Positions 1 to 8,389 of a stretch of DNA of 64,000 bases are shown one piece after another. Source of the stretch: Conexibacter woesei Iso977N (GTDB taxonomy: Bacteria > Actinomycetota > Thermoleophilia > Solirubrobacterales > Solirubrobacteraceae). Position 1 is the first letter of the stretch; each line of letters opens with the position of its first letter. Both the position numbers and the translations under genes were made by a program. The stretch is from positions 248,001 to 312,000 of the forward strand of contig NZ_AUKG01000003.1 of assembly GCF_000424625.1 (NCBI RefSeq), given 5' to 3'. A model generated the notes under the pieces. That model was given only the letters and a program-made list of their open reading frames with translations, was not told where the DNA came from and made no database searches.

Positions 1-1287
1 GACGACGCGATCCCCGTCACCGTCAGCGTCACCGACTCGTGGAAGTCCGCGCTCTACGCGCTGCTGATCGGCTGCCTGCTGGCGCTGCTGCCCCAGCTGA
101 TCGCCCGCCGCTGGAAGCCGATGATCAAGGCCCGGGGCCAGGCGAAGGGCCTGATCGACTGCTACGCCGTCGCGGGCGAGACGTTCCGCGGCGCGGAGCC
201 GCCGAGGTTCCCGCTGATCACCGGCCCGATCCCCTCCACCGAGGTCAGGGCCTACGCCGACGAGATCAGGACGGCGATCCGCAGGTACGACAACAGCATG
301 GTCTTCCTCGACACCAGCACCGCGGCGTTCAGGGAGATCCAGGCGTCGATCGACAACGCGCGCGCCGACGCGCAGTGCTGGGCCGGCCCCGGCGGCCTGC
401 ACGACGCGCTGGCGAAGCTCGAGACGGCGCTCGCCAGGGTGCAGGCGTGGCTCGGCAGCCACGACTTCGCCCCGCAGGGTCCCGCGGTCGCCGAGACCGC
501 GGCGGCGATCCTCACCGAGCGCAAGCTCGACATCGGCGAGGCCCTCGGGGTCGTGGCCGACGCCGACGCCGCGACCGCGCTGCTCAAGGACTGGACCGCG
601 CTGGCCACGAGGCTGCTCGTCCTCCAGCTCTGGTGGCGCAGGCTCGCGCAGGTCCACGCGAGGCTCAACGAGGACGACGCGGAGATGTTCATGAGGTCGG
701 CCGCGCGGATCATCCAGTGCAAGCGCGAGCTCGTCAGGGCCACCGACGCGGAGGCCCTCGCGGCGCTCGGCGTCAGGGCGCGGGTCGGCAGGATCTACGA
801 GGACCTCGCCTACCTCGGCGGTCGCCTCGACGTCGGCGAGCCGGGGCCGAACGACCCACCCGGCGAGCTGAGGGGCCAGTGGGGCGGGCTCGGGATCGCC
901 GAGTCCGACGCCGAGTGGCTCAAGCAGAACAGGAACGAGAGGGCCGGCGCCGGGACGGCCGAGGCCGTGGCTGATCTGGTCGAGAGCGTGGACAAGGCGC
1001 CCGTCAGCCGCGACGCAGCGCAGGTCGCGGAGATCGGCAGGACGTGGCAGATCCTCGGCGACGTCGTCTGCATCGTGCTCGCGCTGCTGGTCACGATCGT
1101 GGCCGCGCTGCTCGCGCTGGTCAACGGCAAGAACTTCGGGACGACCGGCGACTACCTCACGGTCATCGTCGTCGGCGCCGCGGCGCAGGCGACGATCTCC
1201 AGCATCGTCCCGAGGTTCAACACGTTCTTGAGCGACCTGCTCGGCACGCCCCTGGAGAGGGCGGCCGAGCCGGCCGGCGACGGCTAG
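1..1287 (+). CDS. Membrane protein of unknown function (5' end cut by window)
   Basis: The reading frame is open from the first base and ends with TAG, so the true start lies outside the window. The first residues seen include a hydrophobic segment (about residues 18-35, [12 protein letters not shown]). A long soluble, largely helical part follows. Near the C-terminus are two further hydrophobic segments ([17 protein letters not shown], then [16 protein letters not shown]). This suggests a membrane-anchored protein with a cytoplasmic middle domain and probably an extracytoplasmic domain upstream. I recognise no family motif. Arg is often AGG. Its stop codon overlaps the stop codon of the convergent acyl-CoA dehydrogenase gene by three bases. 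Confidence 0.75.
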   Translation, partial: DDAIPVTVSVTDSWKSALYALLIGCLLALLPQLIARRWKPMIKARGQAKGLIDCYAVAGETFRGAEPPRFPLITGPIPSTEVRAYADEIRTAIRRYDNSMVFLDTSTAAFREIQASIDNARADAQCWAGPGGLHDALAKLETALARVQAWLGSHDFAPQGPAVAETAAAILTERKLDIGEALGVVADADAATALLKDWTALATRLLVLQLWWRRLAQVHARLNEDDAEMFMRSAARIIQCKRELVRATDAEALAALGVRARVGRIYEDLAYLGGRLDVGEPGPNDPPGELRGQWGGLGIAESDAEWLKQNRNERAGAGTAEAVADLVESVDKAPVSRDAAQVAEIGRTWQILGDVVCIVLALLVTIVAALLALVNGKNFGTTGDYLTVIVVGAAAQATISSIVPRFNTFLSDLLGTPLERAAEPAGDG

Positions 1288-2528
1288 GCGGAGGCGCCGG
1301 CCGCGGTCGCCTCGCGGGCGGCCGACTCCCACTTGCGCAGCTCGCGCTGGGCGATCGTGCGCTTGTGGACCTCGTCGGGGCCGTCGGCCAGGCGCAGCGT
1401 GCGCTGGTGGGCCCAGAACGACGCGAGCGGGAAGTCGTCGGAGACGCCGCCGCCGCCGTGGACCTGGATCGCGCGGTCGATGATCTTCAGCGCGACGTTG
1501 GGACCGGCGACCTTGATCGCGGCGATCTCCACGCGGGCGTGGCGGTTGCCGACGGTGTCCATCAGCCAGGCGGTCTTCATCGTCAGCAGGCGGATCATCT
1601 CCAGCTCGATCCGCGCCTCGGCGATCCAGTCCATGATGTTGGCGTTCTCGGCCACCGGCTTGCCGAACGTGACCCGCTGCAGCGCGCGCTGGCAGAGCAG
1701 GTCGAGGGCGCGCTCGGCCATGCCGATCGAGCGCATGCAGTGGTGGATGCGGCCCGGGCCGAGGCGCGCCTGGGAGATCATGAAGCCCTCGCCCTCGCCC
1801 GCGAGCAGGGCGCTCGTCGGCACGCGCACGTCCTCGAAGACGACCTCGGCGTGGCCCTCGCGGTCCTGGTAGCCGAAGACCGGCAGGCCGCGGATGATGT
1901 TGACACCGGGCGTGTCGAGCGGGACCACGAGCATCGACTGCTGCTGGTGCTTCGGCCCGTCCGGGTTCGTCTTGCCCATGACGATCATGACCTTGCAGTT
2001 GGCGTGCAGGGCGTTCGACGTCCACCACTTGCGGCCGTTGATGACGTACTCGTCGCCGTCGCGCTCGATCCGCGTCTCGATGTTGGTGGCGTCGCTCGAC
2101 GCGACCAGCGGCTCGGTCATCGCGAACGCGGAGCGGACCTCACCGGCCAGCAGCGGCTTGAGCCAGCGCTCCCTGTGCTCCTCGGTGCCGAAGAGCGTCA
2201 ACACCTCCATGTTGCCCGTGTCCGGCGCGCTGCAGTTCATCGCCTCGGGCGCCAGGTGCGGCGAGCGGCCCATGATCTCGGCCAGCGGCGCGTACTCGGC
2301 GTTGCTCAGGCCCGGGCCCCACTCGGGGTGCGGCTGGAAGAGGTTCCAGAGCCCGCGGTCCTGCGCCTCGACCTTCAGCTCCTCCAGGATCGGCGGCTGG
2401 AAGTGCGGGTTGCCGGAGGCGAGCATCTGCTCCTCGTAGACCCTCTCGGCGGGGTAGATGCGCTCGTCCATGAACGCGTTGACGCGCTCCTGGAAGTCCT
2501 TGCAGCGGTCGGTCAGCTCGAAGTTCAT
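1284..2528 (-). CDS. Acyl-CoA dehydrogenase (FadE/ACAD10-11 type)
   Basis: FAD-dependent alpha,beta-dehydrogenation of an acyl-CoA thioester, passing electrons to ETF. The 414-residue protein has the expected length. It shows the mid-domain signature FAMTEP, then [13 protein letters not shown], and a C-terminal four-helix domain with [15 protein letters not shown]. The segment LADGPDEVH replaces the usual catalytic EG motif; Asp at this place is typical of the ACAD10/11-like branch, so Asp probably acts as the base (inference). Start chosen at MNFELTD: its ATG overlaps the TGA of the upstream SDR (ATGA), and longer in-frame extensions read through the SDR gene. Last gene of a three-gene operon, with translational coupling. 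The exact substrate is not determinable. Confidence 0.9.
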   Translation of the reverse strand: MNFELTDRCKDFQERVNAFMDERIYPAERVYEEQMLASGNPHFQPPILEELKVEAQDRGLWNLFQPHPEWGPGLSNAEYAPLAEIMGRSPHLAPEAMNCSAPDTGNMEVLTLFGTEEHRERWLKPLLAGEVRSAFAMTEPLVASSDATNIETRIERDGDEYVINGRKWWTSNALHANCKVMIVMGKTNPDGPKHQQQSMLVVPLDTPGVNIIRGLPVFGYQDREGHAEVVFEDVRVPTSALLAGEGEGFMISQARLGPGRIHHCMRSIGMAERALDLLCQRALQRVTFGKPVAENANIMDWIAEARIELEMIRLLTMKTAWLMDTVGNRHARVEIAAIKVAGPNVALKIIDRAIQVHGGGGVSDDFPLASFWAHQRTLRLADGPDEVHKRTIAQRELRKWESAAREATAAGASA

Positions 2529-3364
2529 GATGTCGGTTCCGGGTTCGTTTCGTTGTTGGGGTTGTTCAAGCTGGCCTGGAGGCGGCGCATGCCGCGCAGC
2601 CAGCGGTCGTGGTCGCCGGACTTGCGCTGGAGGAACTCCAGCACCTCGGCGTGGGGGAGGATCAGGAAGGTCTCGGCGTCGATGACCTCGAGGACGCGCG
2701 CGGCGACCTCCTCGGGCTCGAGGATCGCGCCGGCCGCCGCGACGGTGCGGGCGCCGAGCGACCAGCCGTCGTCGTCGGAGTCCAGGCCCTCGTTGAGCAA
2801 GTTGGTGTTGACGCCCATCGGGCACAGGCAGGACACGCGGACGCCGCGGTCGCCGTAGGTGATCGACAGCCACTCGGCGAACGCGACCGCCGCGTGCTTG
2901 GTCACCGTGTAGGGCGCCGCGCCGACCTGCGTCAGCAGCCCGGCGGCGCTGGCGGTCGTGACGAAGTAGCCGGAGCCGCGGGCCAGCCAGCCGGGCAGCA
3001 GCAGCCGCGCGGCCCGGACATGGGCCATCGTGTTGACCTGGAACGCGCGGTCCCAGTCGCCGTCGTCGTCGGGCAGGCCCTGCGCGCCGCCGATCCCGGC
3101 GTTGGCGAAGAACAGGTCGACGGGGCCGAACGCGGTCTCGGCCAGCGCGATCAGCGTGCGCAGCGCGTCGGTCGAGGACACGTCGGCGCCCGCGCCGACC
3201 GCGCGCGTCTTGTCGCCGATCGACGCGGCGACCGCCTCGGCGCCGTCGGCGTCGAGGTCGGCGACGACCACGCGTGCGCCCGCCTCCGCCAGCGCGCGGG
3301 AGATGGCCGCGCCGATCCCGTGCGCGCCGCCGGTGACGATCGCGACCTTGCCGTCGACGTTCAT
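2525..3364 (-). CDS. Short-chain dehydrogenase/reductase
   Basis: Classical NAD(P)(H)-dependent SDR of 279 residues. It has the N-terminal Rossmann motif TGGAHGIG (about residues 11-18), the NAG motif (NAGIG) and the catalytic YTVTK (YxxxK) preceded by Ser in TTASAAG. An acidic residue at the end of the second strand (VVADLDAD) suggests NAD(H) rather than NADP(H) preference (inference). It probably oxidises a 3-hydroxyacyl or related alcohol intermediate made by the neighbouring acyl-CoA enzymes. Its ATG overlaps the stop of the CoA ligase gene and its TGA overlaps the start of the acyl-CoA dehydrogenase, both as ATGA, so the three genes are translationally coupled. Confidence 0.9.
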   Translation of the reverse strand: MNVDGKVAIVTGGAHGIGAAISRALAEAGARVVVADLDADGAEAVAASIGDKTRAVGAGADVSSTDALRTLIALAETAFGPVDLFFANAGIGGAQGLPDDDGDWDRAFQVNTMAHVRAARLLLPGWLARGSGYFVTTASAAGLLTQVGAAPYTVTKHAAVAFAEWLSITYGDRGVRVSCLCPMGVNTNLLNEGLDSDDDGWSLGARTVAAAGAILEPEEVAARVLEVIDAETFLILPHAEVLEFLQRKSGDHDRWLRGMRRLQASLNNPNNETNPEPTS

Positions 3365-4890
3365 GAAGGGGTTGCCTTCGAGGCCGCCGCCGAAGCGTCG
3401 CGGACCGCGTCGGTGTCGATCGCGCGCTTGAGGATCTTGCCGGTCGGCCCCTTGGGCAGCGTGTCGAGCACCTGGAAGAGCCGCGGCACCTTGTACGCGC
3501 TCAGGCGCTCCTTGGCCCAGGCCCGGAACGCCTCGCGGTCGAACACCGCACCCGGCGCGAGCGCGAGCACCGCCGCGACCTCCTCGCCGAAGTGCTCGTC
3601 GGGAACGCCGACGACCGCGACTTCGACGACATCGGGATGTTCATACAGCACTTCCTCGACCTCGCGCGGGTACACGTTGTAGCCGCCGCGGATGATGAGG
3701 TCCTTGACGCGGTCGACGATCCGGATGTCGCCGTCCTCGTCCTTGGTCCCGAGGTCGCCGGTCCTCAGCCAGCCGCCGACGAGCGCCTCGGCGGTCGCCT
3801 CCGGCCGGTTCCAGTAGCCGGACATGACGACCGGGCCCTTGATCGTCACCTCGCCGATCTCGCCGGTCGGGACCTCGTTGCCGTCGTTGTCGCGGATCTG
3901 CACCTCGCAGCGCGGCAGCGCGATCCCGACGCACGACGCCTTGCGCTCGCGGTGCAGGCCGTTGAACGTCGCGGCGCCGGTCGTCTCCGACAGCCCGTAG
4001 CCCTCCAGGATCTTCGCGCCGAACCGGTCCTCGAACGCGCGCATGACCTCGGCGGGCATCGCCGCGCCGCCGGACGCCGCCAGCCGCAGCGACGCGAAGT
4101 CCGCCGGCGTGACGTCGTCGCCGGCGGCGTGCAGCAGCGCGTTCCACATCGTCGGGACGCCGGACATCATCGTCAGCGTGTCGCGGCGGAGCATGTCCAA
4201 CAGGTCGGTCGCGTCGAAGCGCGCGAGGATCGACAGCGACGCCCCCGCGTGCAGCGTCGTGCCCATCACGACGGCCTGGCCGAAGACGTGGAACAGCGGC
4301 AGCGCCGTGCCCATCCGGTCCTCGGGCGTGACCTCCAGGACCTCGACGAAGGTCTCGGCGCAGGCGATCAGGTTCGCGTGCGTGAGCTGCGCGCCCTTCG
4401 GGCGGCCGGTCGTGCCCGAGGTGTACAGGATGACCGCGTTGTCGGTGGACTCGACCTGGTGGGGTTGGTCGAAGTCCGCCGCGTCGTCGAAGCCCGCGAG
4501 GCCCGGCTCCAGCGTCCAGAACTCGGTGCCGAGCGCGGCGGCGGCCATCTCCGCGGCCTCGGTGACCTCGTGCCAGGCGAGCGCGACCTTCACGCCCGCG
4601 TCGCCGCCGACGTACTCCAGCTCCGGCCGCGTCGACATCGTGTTGGCGGTCACGGCGACCGCGCCGGCGGCGTGGATGCCGTAGTAGGCGCCGGCGAACT
4701 CCGGGACCGACGGCGCCACGAGCAGCACGCGATCTCCGGGCTGCACGTCGTGCGCGCGAAGGCATGCCGCGACCGCGGCGGCGCGCTCGCGCAGGTGGCC
4801 GTAGGTCCACGGATCGCCGGCTCCGCGGAGCGCGACGCGCTCCGGATCGGCGGTCGCGTGGGCCCAGAAGGCCTGGGCGGCGTTGGACAT
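3361..4890 (-). CDS. Acyl-CoA synthetase / AMP-dependent CoA ligase
   Basis: Adenylates a carboxylic acid and transfers it to CoA. The 509-residue ANL-superfamily protein shows the P-loop-like [13 protein letters not shown], the A5 motif GYGLSETTG, the A7 motif WLRTGDLG, the hinge region around [17 protein letters not shown] and the C-terminal [11 protein letters not shown] with the catalytic Lys. Start taken at MSNAAQAF because an AGGAGG Shine-Dalgarno stands nine bases upstream; a longer frame exists but runs into the divergent promoter region. First gene of the operon CoA ligase - SDR - acyl-CoA dehydrogenase. It is divergent from a phosphotriesterase-family gene. The acid substrate (fatty, aromatic or terpenoid) cannot be read from sequence. 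Confidence 0.92.
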   Translation of the reverse strand: MSNAAQAFWAHATADPERVALRGAGDPWTYGHLRERAAAVAACLRAHDVQPGDRVLLVAPSVPEFAGAYYGIHAAGAVAVTANTMSTRPELEYVGGDAGVKVALAWHEVTEAAEMAAAALGTEFWTLEPGLAGFDDAADFDQPHQVESTDNAVILYTSGTTGRPKGAQLTHANLIACAETFVEVLEVTPEDRMGTALPLFHVFGQAVVMGTTLHAGASLSILARFDATDLLDMLRRDTLTMMSGVPTMWNALLHAAGDDVTPADFASLRLAASGGAAMPAEVMRAFEDRFGAKILEGYGLSETTGAATFNGLHRERKASCVGIALPRCEVQIRDNDGNEVPTGEIGEVTIKGPVVMSGYWNRPEATAEALVGGWLRTGDLGTKDEDGDIRIVDRVKDLIIRGGYNVYPREVEEVLYEHPDVVEVAVVGVPDEHFGEEVAAVLALAPGAVFDREAFRAWAKERLSAYKVPRLFQVLDTLPKGPTGKILKRAIDTDAVRDASAAASKATPS

Positions 4891-4944
4891 CGGGACTCCT
4901 CCTGGAGGTGCTGAAGCTTCGACCGAGCCCCGATTGGTACTAGG

Positions 4945-4970
4945 ACTTGAGGCCGGATTCAAGTTCAGGT
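4945..4970. promoter_or_regulatory. Putative TetR operator between divergent catabolic genes
   Basis: An inverted repeat ACTTGA / TCAAGT (4945-4950 and 4959-4964, 8-base spacer) lies in the 92-base gap between the CoA ligase and phosphotriesterase-family starts. The same half-site begins and ends the perfect palindrome at 7434-7459 next to the TetR gene, though the spacing differs. A further degenerate half-site (TCAGGT, 4965-4970) stands at the 26-bp spacing of that palindrome. Control of both divergent units by the TetR protein is inference. Confidence 0.45.
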
Positions 4971-4982
4971 AGCGTCGCCGCC

Positions 4983-5972
4983 ATGTCCCGCATGGTCCCG
5001 ATCGTCGGCGGCGAGGTCGCCTCCGACCAGCTCGGTCGCACGCTGATGCACGAGCACATCTTCATCCGCACGCCGGAGCTGCAGGAGGCGTGGCCCGGGT
5101 TCATGGGCTGGGACGACGACGCCGCGATCGCGTCCGCGCACGAGAAGCTGAAGGCGATCAAGGCGTCCGGCGTCGACACGATCGTCGACATGACCGCGCC
5201 GGGTCTCGGCCGTCAGGTGGGGCGCGTCGCGAAGGCCGTCGAGGGGACCGGCCTCAACGTGATCGTCGTCACCGGGTACTACACCTACACCGACCTGCCG
5301 TTCCCCATGAGGTACAACGGCAAGGACAAGTTGTTCAACAACGATCCGGACGACTCGTTCCTGGTCGACCTCTTCGTCCGCGACGTCGAGGAGGGGATCG
5401 AGGGCACGGGGATCCGCGCCGGCGTCGTGAAGTGCTGCACCGACGAGCCGGGCGTGACGCCGGACATCGACCGGCTGATCCGCGCGGTCGCCAAGGCGCA
5501 CCTGCGCACCGACGCGCCGATCATGACCCACACGCACGCGAAGTCGCGGCGCGGGCTCGACCAGCAGCGGATCCTCAAGGAGGAGGGCGTCGACCTCTCG
5601 CGAGTGCTGATCGGTCACAGCAACGAGACGTCGGACGTCGGGTACCTCACCGAGATGATGGACGCCGGGTCCTACCTCGGCTTCGACCGCTGCGGCCTGA
5701 TGGTCGACCACCCGCTGCAGGACCAGCAGGACACGCTGGTCGAGCTGTGCAAGAGGGGCTATGCGGGACAGATCGTCCTGTCCCAGGACCGCCACTGCTA
5801 CTCGGACTGGTTCCCGGAGGAGGGCGTGCGGTCGATGCTGCCCGACTGGCACCACGGCTTCGTCCAGCAGTCGCTGATCCCGGGCCTGCTGGAGAACGGC
5901 GTGACCCAGGACCAGGTCGATCAGATGTTCATCAAGAACCCGATCGACTTCTTCAGCGCCGCGTCGGCGTAG
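4983..5972 (+). CDS. Phosphotriesterase-family metal-dependent hydrolase
   Basis: Binuclear-metal amidohydrolase of the phosphotriesterase/lactonase family, 329 residues. Metal ligands can be placed: HEH (His23, Glu24, His25), the bridging Lys in GVVKCC, His in MTHTHA, His in GHSNET and Asp in LSQDRH. Family members hydrolyse lactones or organophosphate esters; here, next to acyl-CoA catabolic genes, a lactone or ester intermediate is the likelier substrate (inference). Start taken at MSRMVPIVGG; an in-frame upstream ATG would lie inside the putative operator. The stop abuts the stop of the convergent Abi-like pseudogene. Confidence 0.88.
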   Translation: MSRMVPIVGGEVASDQLGRTLMHEHIFIRTPELQEAWPGFMGWDDDAAIASAHEKLKAIKASGVDTIVDMTAPGLGRQVGRVAKAVEGTGLNVIVVTGYYTYTDLPFPMRYNGKDKLFNNDPDDSFLVDLFVRDVEEGIEGTGIRAGVVKCCTDEPGVTPDIDRLIRAVAKAHLRTDAPIMTHTHAKSRRGLDQQRILKEEGVDLSRVLIGHSNETSDVGYLTEMMDAGSYLGFDRCGLMVDHPLQDQQDTLVELCKRGYAGQIVLSQDRHCYSDWFPEEGVRSMLPDWHHGFVQQSLIPGLLENGVTQDQVDQMFIKNPIDFFSAASA

Positions 5973-6627
5973 TCACGGCTTCGAAGCAAGGGCCCGTCGA
6001 AGCTGGCCCGATGTCGTCGACCAGATCCACGTTGCTGTCGTCGGATCGATCCAGCCGGCGACAGTCAGGACGTCGTCGTAGAGCTCCGCCAGCGGCAGGT
6101 GGTGGATGGGCTCGTAATGCGCGACGCGGTTGCGCAGCTTGTTCACGCGCTTCAGGCGGTCGTAGACCTCGGTTCGATCCTTTGGTCGGAGATGTGGGAA
6201 CGCGTGGCGAAGCGCCGGAGCCCACAGCGTGGCCGAATGGCGAGCGTCGATGAGGAGGCGCCAGAACCCGAACATCAGCTCGGCGATGACCTTGCCGTGG
6301 GTGGCACCCTTTCCCCCGGCGCGTCCGCGCGCTTGGCTCAGCTGGCTTAGCAATTGATGCTGAAGCGGCATGTTCGGGTCGGCCCAACCATTGCCCATCG
6401 CCGTCTAGACGGTGCCTGTGGAATTTGACGAGTTGCGCGTCCAGAGCATTGCGCAGAAGCACCTCGAATTGGCCGATCGCCTTGTAGAAGATCGCCGAGA
6501 CCTCGGCGTTCCACTCATAGAGACGCAGAGCCTGATTCGCATCGCCATTGGCGGCGACGACATACTTGTCGAACCGCGGCGGTGCCAGACGGGCGCGCAG
6601 GACGTCGATGTGCGTCAGGTGCGACAT
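5973..6627 (-). pseudogene. Abi-like (abortive infection family) gene broken by a frameshift
   Basis: Two overlapping frames together make one Abi_2-like protein. The N-terminal part (start MSHLTHIDVL at 6627) carries YEWNAEVSAIFYKAIGQFEVLLRNALD. The C-terminal part, in another frame, carries HGKVIAELMFGFWRLL, TLWAPALRHAFP and RVNKLRNRVAHYEPI, all typical of the family. The frames switch near 6383-6385 (CCC on the + strand). Removing one C there gives a continuous QWLADPNMP junction. The stretch is visibly less GC-rich than its neighbours and uses A/T-ending codons, which suggests acquisition by transfer. Abi proteins abort phage infection; this copy is probably inactive unless the extra base is a sequencing error or is bypassed. 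Confidence 0.75.
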
Positions 6628-6749
6628 CTGGTCAGAGAAATGCGAAACCCCGGCGATATGCCTCGTCGTCAGAGACGACGGGTAGGGATCGTTCCGGGGT
6701 TGTGCGGTGACCTTAGCAACGGATGGTCGCTTCGAAAAGGCCGAGGTCT

Positions 6750-7421
6750 TCAGCGAACGGACCGCGGCTGCCGTCGACGCTTCGGAGGGTCCGGAAGCGG
6801 CAGGCGCAGGGCGTTCGCCCACAGGCGCGTGAGCGTGGCGACCAGGGCGTCCTGCTCGACCTCGTCGCCGAGGACGTAGACGCTGTTGGCCATGCGGCCG
6901 ACCATCGAGGAGAGCGCGCGGGCCGCGAGGACCGGGTCGAGGTCGGGGTCGGCGAGGCCGCGTTGCTGGAGGTCGCGGATCGACGCGGCGTTGCGCTCGG
7001 CGAACAGCAGGCCGCGGCGGCGGCGCAGCTCGCGGACGTCGGGGTCGATCGTCGCGACCTGCTCGAGCAACCGCATCAACTTGGCGTTGCGCGCGTAGGC
7101 CTCCAGGTAGGCGCGGTTGGAGGCCTCGATGACCGCGATCGGGTCCTCGTCGCCGACGACCTCGCGGACGTGGGGGTGGAGCATCTCCTCCTGGGCCTCT
7201 TCGAGGACCGCGGCGAAGACCTCCTCCTTGTTCGTGAAGTACGTGTAGAACGAGCCGGTCGCGGTCTGCGCCTGCTGCGTGATGTCGGTCAGGCGCGCGT
7301 CGAGGTAGCCGTCGCGCTCGAAGACCGTCCGGGCGGCCGCGATCAGCGCGGCGCGGGTGCGCTGGCCGCGCGCCGTGGAAGGTGCGGGCTTGGGATCCGG
7401 CTTGCGCGCGGGCGACGCCAT
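6750..7421 (-). CDS. TetR-family transcriptional regulator
   Basis: A 223-residue repressor-type protein. The N-terminal helix-turn-helix is clear: TRAALIAAARTVFERDGY, then TDITQQAQTATGSFYTYFTNKEE (about residues 22-65). A ligand-binding helical domain follows. Start taken at MASPARKPD; the longer frame begins inside the palindrome at 7434-7459. No Shine-Dalgarno is visible, so the mRNA may be nearly leaderless. It probably represses itself through that palindrome. The shared half-sites at 4945-4970 suggest that it also governs the acyl-CoA operon and the phosphotriesterase-family gene, with an acyl-CoA or lactone as inducer (inference). Confidence 0.88.
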   Translation of the reverse strand: MASPARKPDPKPAPSTARGQRTRAALIAAARTVFERDGYLDARLTDITQQAQTATGSFYTYFTNKEEVFAAVLEEAQEEMLHPHVREVVGDEDPIAVIEASNRAYLEAYARNAKLMRLLEQVATIDPDVRELRRRRGLLFAERNAASIRDLQQRGLADPDLDPVLAARALSSMVGRMANSVYVLGDEVEQDALVATLTRLWANALRLPLPDPPKRRRQPRSVR

Positions 7422-7433
7422 CGAGCGGTTTGT

Positions 7434-7459
7434 ACTTGAACCCGGTTTCGGGTTCAAGT
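7434..7459. promoter_or_regulatory. Perfect 26-bp palindrome, TetR operator
   Basis: The arm ACTTGAACCCG (7434-7444) is repeated in inverted orientation at 7449-7459 after the 4-base spacer GTTT. It lies 13 bases upstream of the TetR start codon, the usual place for an autoregulatory operator. Confidence 0.8.
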
Positions 7460-7475
7460 GCCGCGGGGCGCGCGG

Positions 7476-7793
7476 CTACTTGCCGGTCGTGCGATGCATC
7501 GCGGCGCGCCGGTGCCCGGTGCGCGCCTGGCCGGCGCCGGCGCCGGCGGACGCGCCGCCGCGGCTGCCGCCCTGCGTGCGGCGGATGAGCGCCCGCAGCG
7601 CGCGGTCGCTCGGGGCGTCCTCGGCGCGAGCGGCCAGGTCGCCGGGCTCGACGGTGCGCATGACCGGGCCGCGGTCGCGGTCGACCACGGCGACGATGAC
7701 CTTGCTGGCGCCGGAGACGTCGAAGACGATGCCGTCGGTCTCTCGCCGCCCGGTGGTGACCTTCACGAGGTCTCCTGCTTCGATCTTCTCCAT
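7476..7793 (-). CDS. Small hypothetical protein
   Basis: A 105-residue protein with no family that I recognise. The N-terminal 50 residues look like a small beta-barrel (GDLVKVTTGRRETDGIVFDV, then KVIVAVVDRDRG and MRTVEPGDL). The C-terminus is Gly/Ala/Arg-rich and probably disordered. The ATG lacks a clear ribosome site. It stands alone between the MarR gene and the TetR operator, same strand as both. Composition and codon bias are those of a real gene, but a function cannot be given. Confidence 0.6.
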   Translation of the reverse strand: MEKIEAGDLVKVTTGRRETDGIVFDVSGASKVIVAVVDRDRGPVMRTVEPGDLAARAEDAPSDRALRALIRRTQGGSRGGASAGAGAGQARTGHRRAAMHRTTGK

Positions 7794-7863
7794 CGGACGA
7801 GCGTACCGGGCGCCGTCCGTCGAGCGGACATCGAGGCCCCCGGGCGCGGGCCGACCATCGGGT

Positions 7864-8298
7864 TCAAGCGTCGCGCAGGCGCGCGCGGGCGTCGGCGAGC
7901 AGCGCGCGCAGCTCCTCGGCGCGGTCGCCGAGCAGCGCCTTGAGCTCGTCGTCGAACGCGGCCTCGGCGGCGCTGGCCTGCTCGCGCAGCCGCTCGCCCG
8001 ACGGCGTGATGTGGAGGCCGACGCCGCGGCCGGCGCCGAGCCTGCGCTCGATGTGGCCGAGCTTCTCGAGGCGCGCGGCGACCTGGCTGACCGCCTGCGG
8101 CGACTTCGGCGAGCGGCGGGCGATGCCGGCGACCGTGATGCCGGGCTCGGCGGCGACCGTGTCGAGCAGGCCGGACGCCGCGAAGGTCAGGCCCTGCTCG
8201 GACAGGCGCGCGTCGCCGAGCAGGCCGACGCGCGTCGAGACCTCCCAGAGGAGGTGGGCGAGGAACATGTCGTCGTCGCGCGTGCCGGGCGTCTTCAC
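7864..8298 (-). CDS. MarR-family transcriptional regulator
   Basis: A 144-residue winged-helix protein. LLDTVAAEPGITVAGIARRS then SPQAVSQVAARLEKLGHIERR forms the DNA-binding helices, and the wing follows (GRGVGLHITPSG). A GTG at 8298 gives the N-terminus VKTPGTRDDDMF; an ATG at 8268 (MFLAHLLW) is the alternative, and neither has a clear ribosome site. It diverges from an EmrB/QacA-type exporter, and a perfect 30-bp palindrome lies between them, so it most likely represses both itself and the exporter until a toxic ligand binds. Confidence 0.85.
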   Translation of the reverse strand: MKTPGTRDDDMFLAHLLWEVSTRVGLLGDARLSEQGLTFAASGLLDTVAAEPGITVAGIARRSPKSPQAVSQVAARLEKLGHIERRLGAGRGVGLHITPSGERLREQASAAEAAFDDELKALLGDRAEELRALLADARARLRDA

Positions 8299-8335
8299 GG
8301 GTGCGGGGATCGTATCGGGCTTGTGAGCACAACGG

Positions 8336-8365
8336 CTTGCGATCACAAGATCTTGTGATCGCAAG
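8336..8365. promoter_or_regulatory. Perfect 30-bp palindrome, MarR operator
   Basis: The arm CTTGCGATCACAAGA (8336-8350) is followed directly by its exact reverse complement (8351-8365). It lies between the divergent MarR and exporter starts, 24 bases before the exporter ATG. Confidence 0.85.
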
Positions 8366-8389
8366 ACCTTGTTGCTAGCCTGCCGCGCC

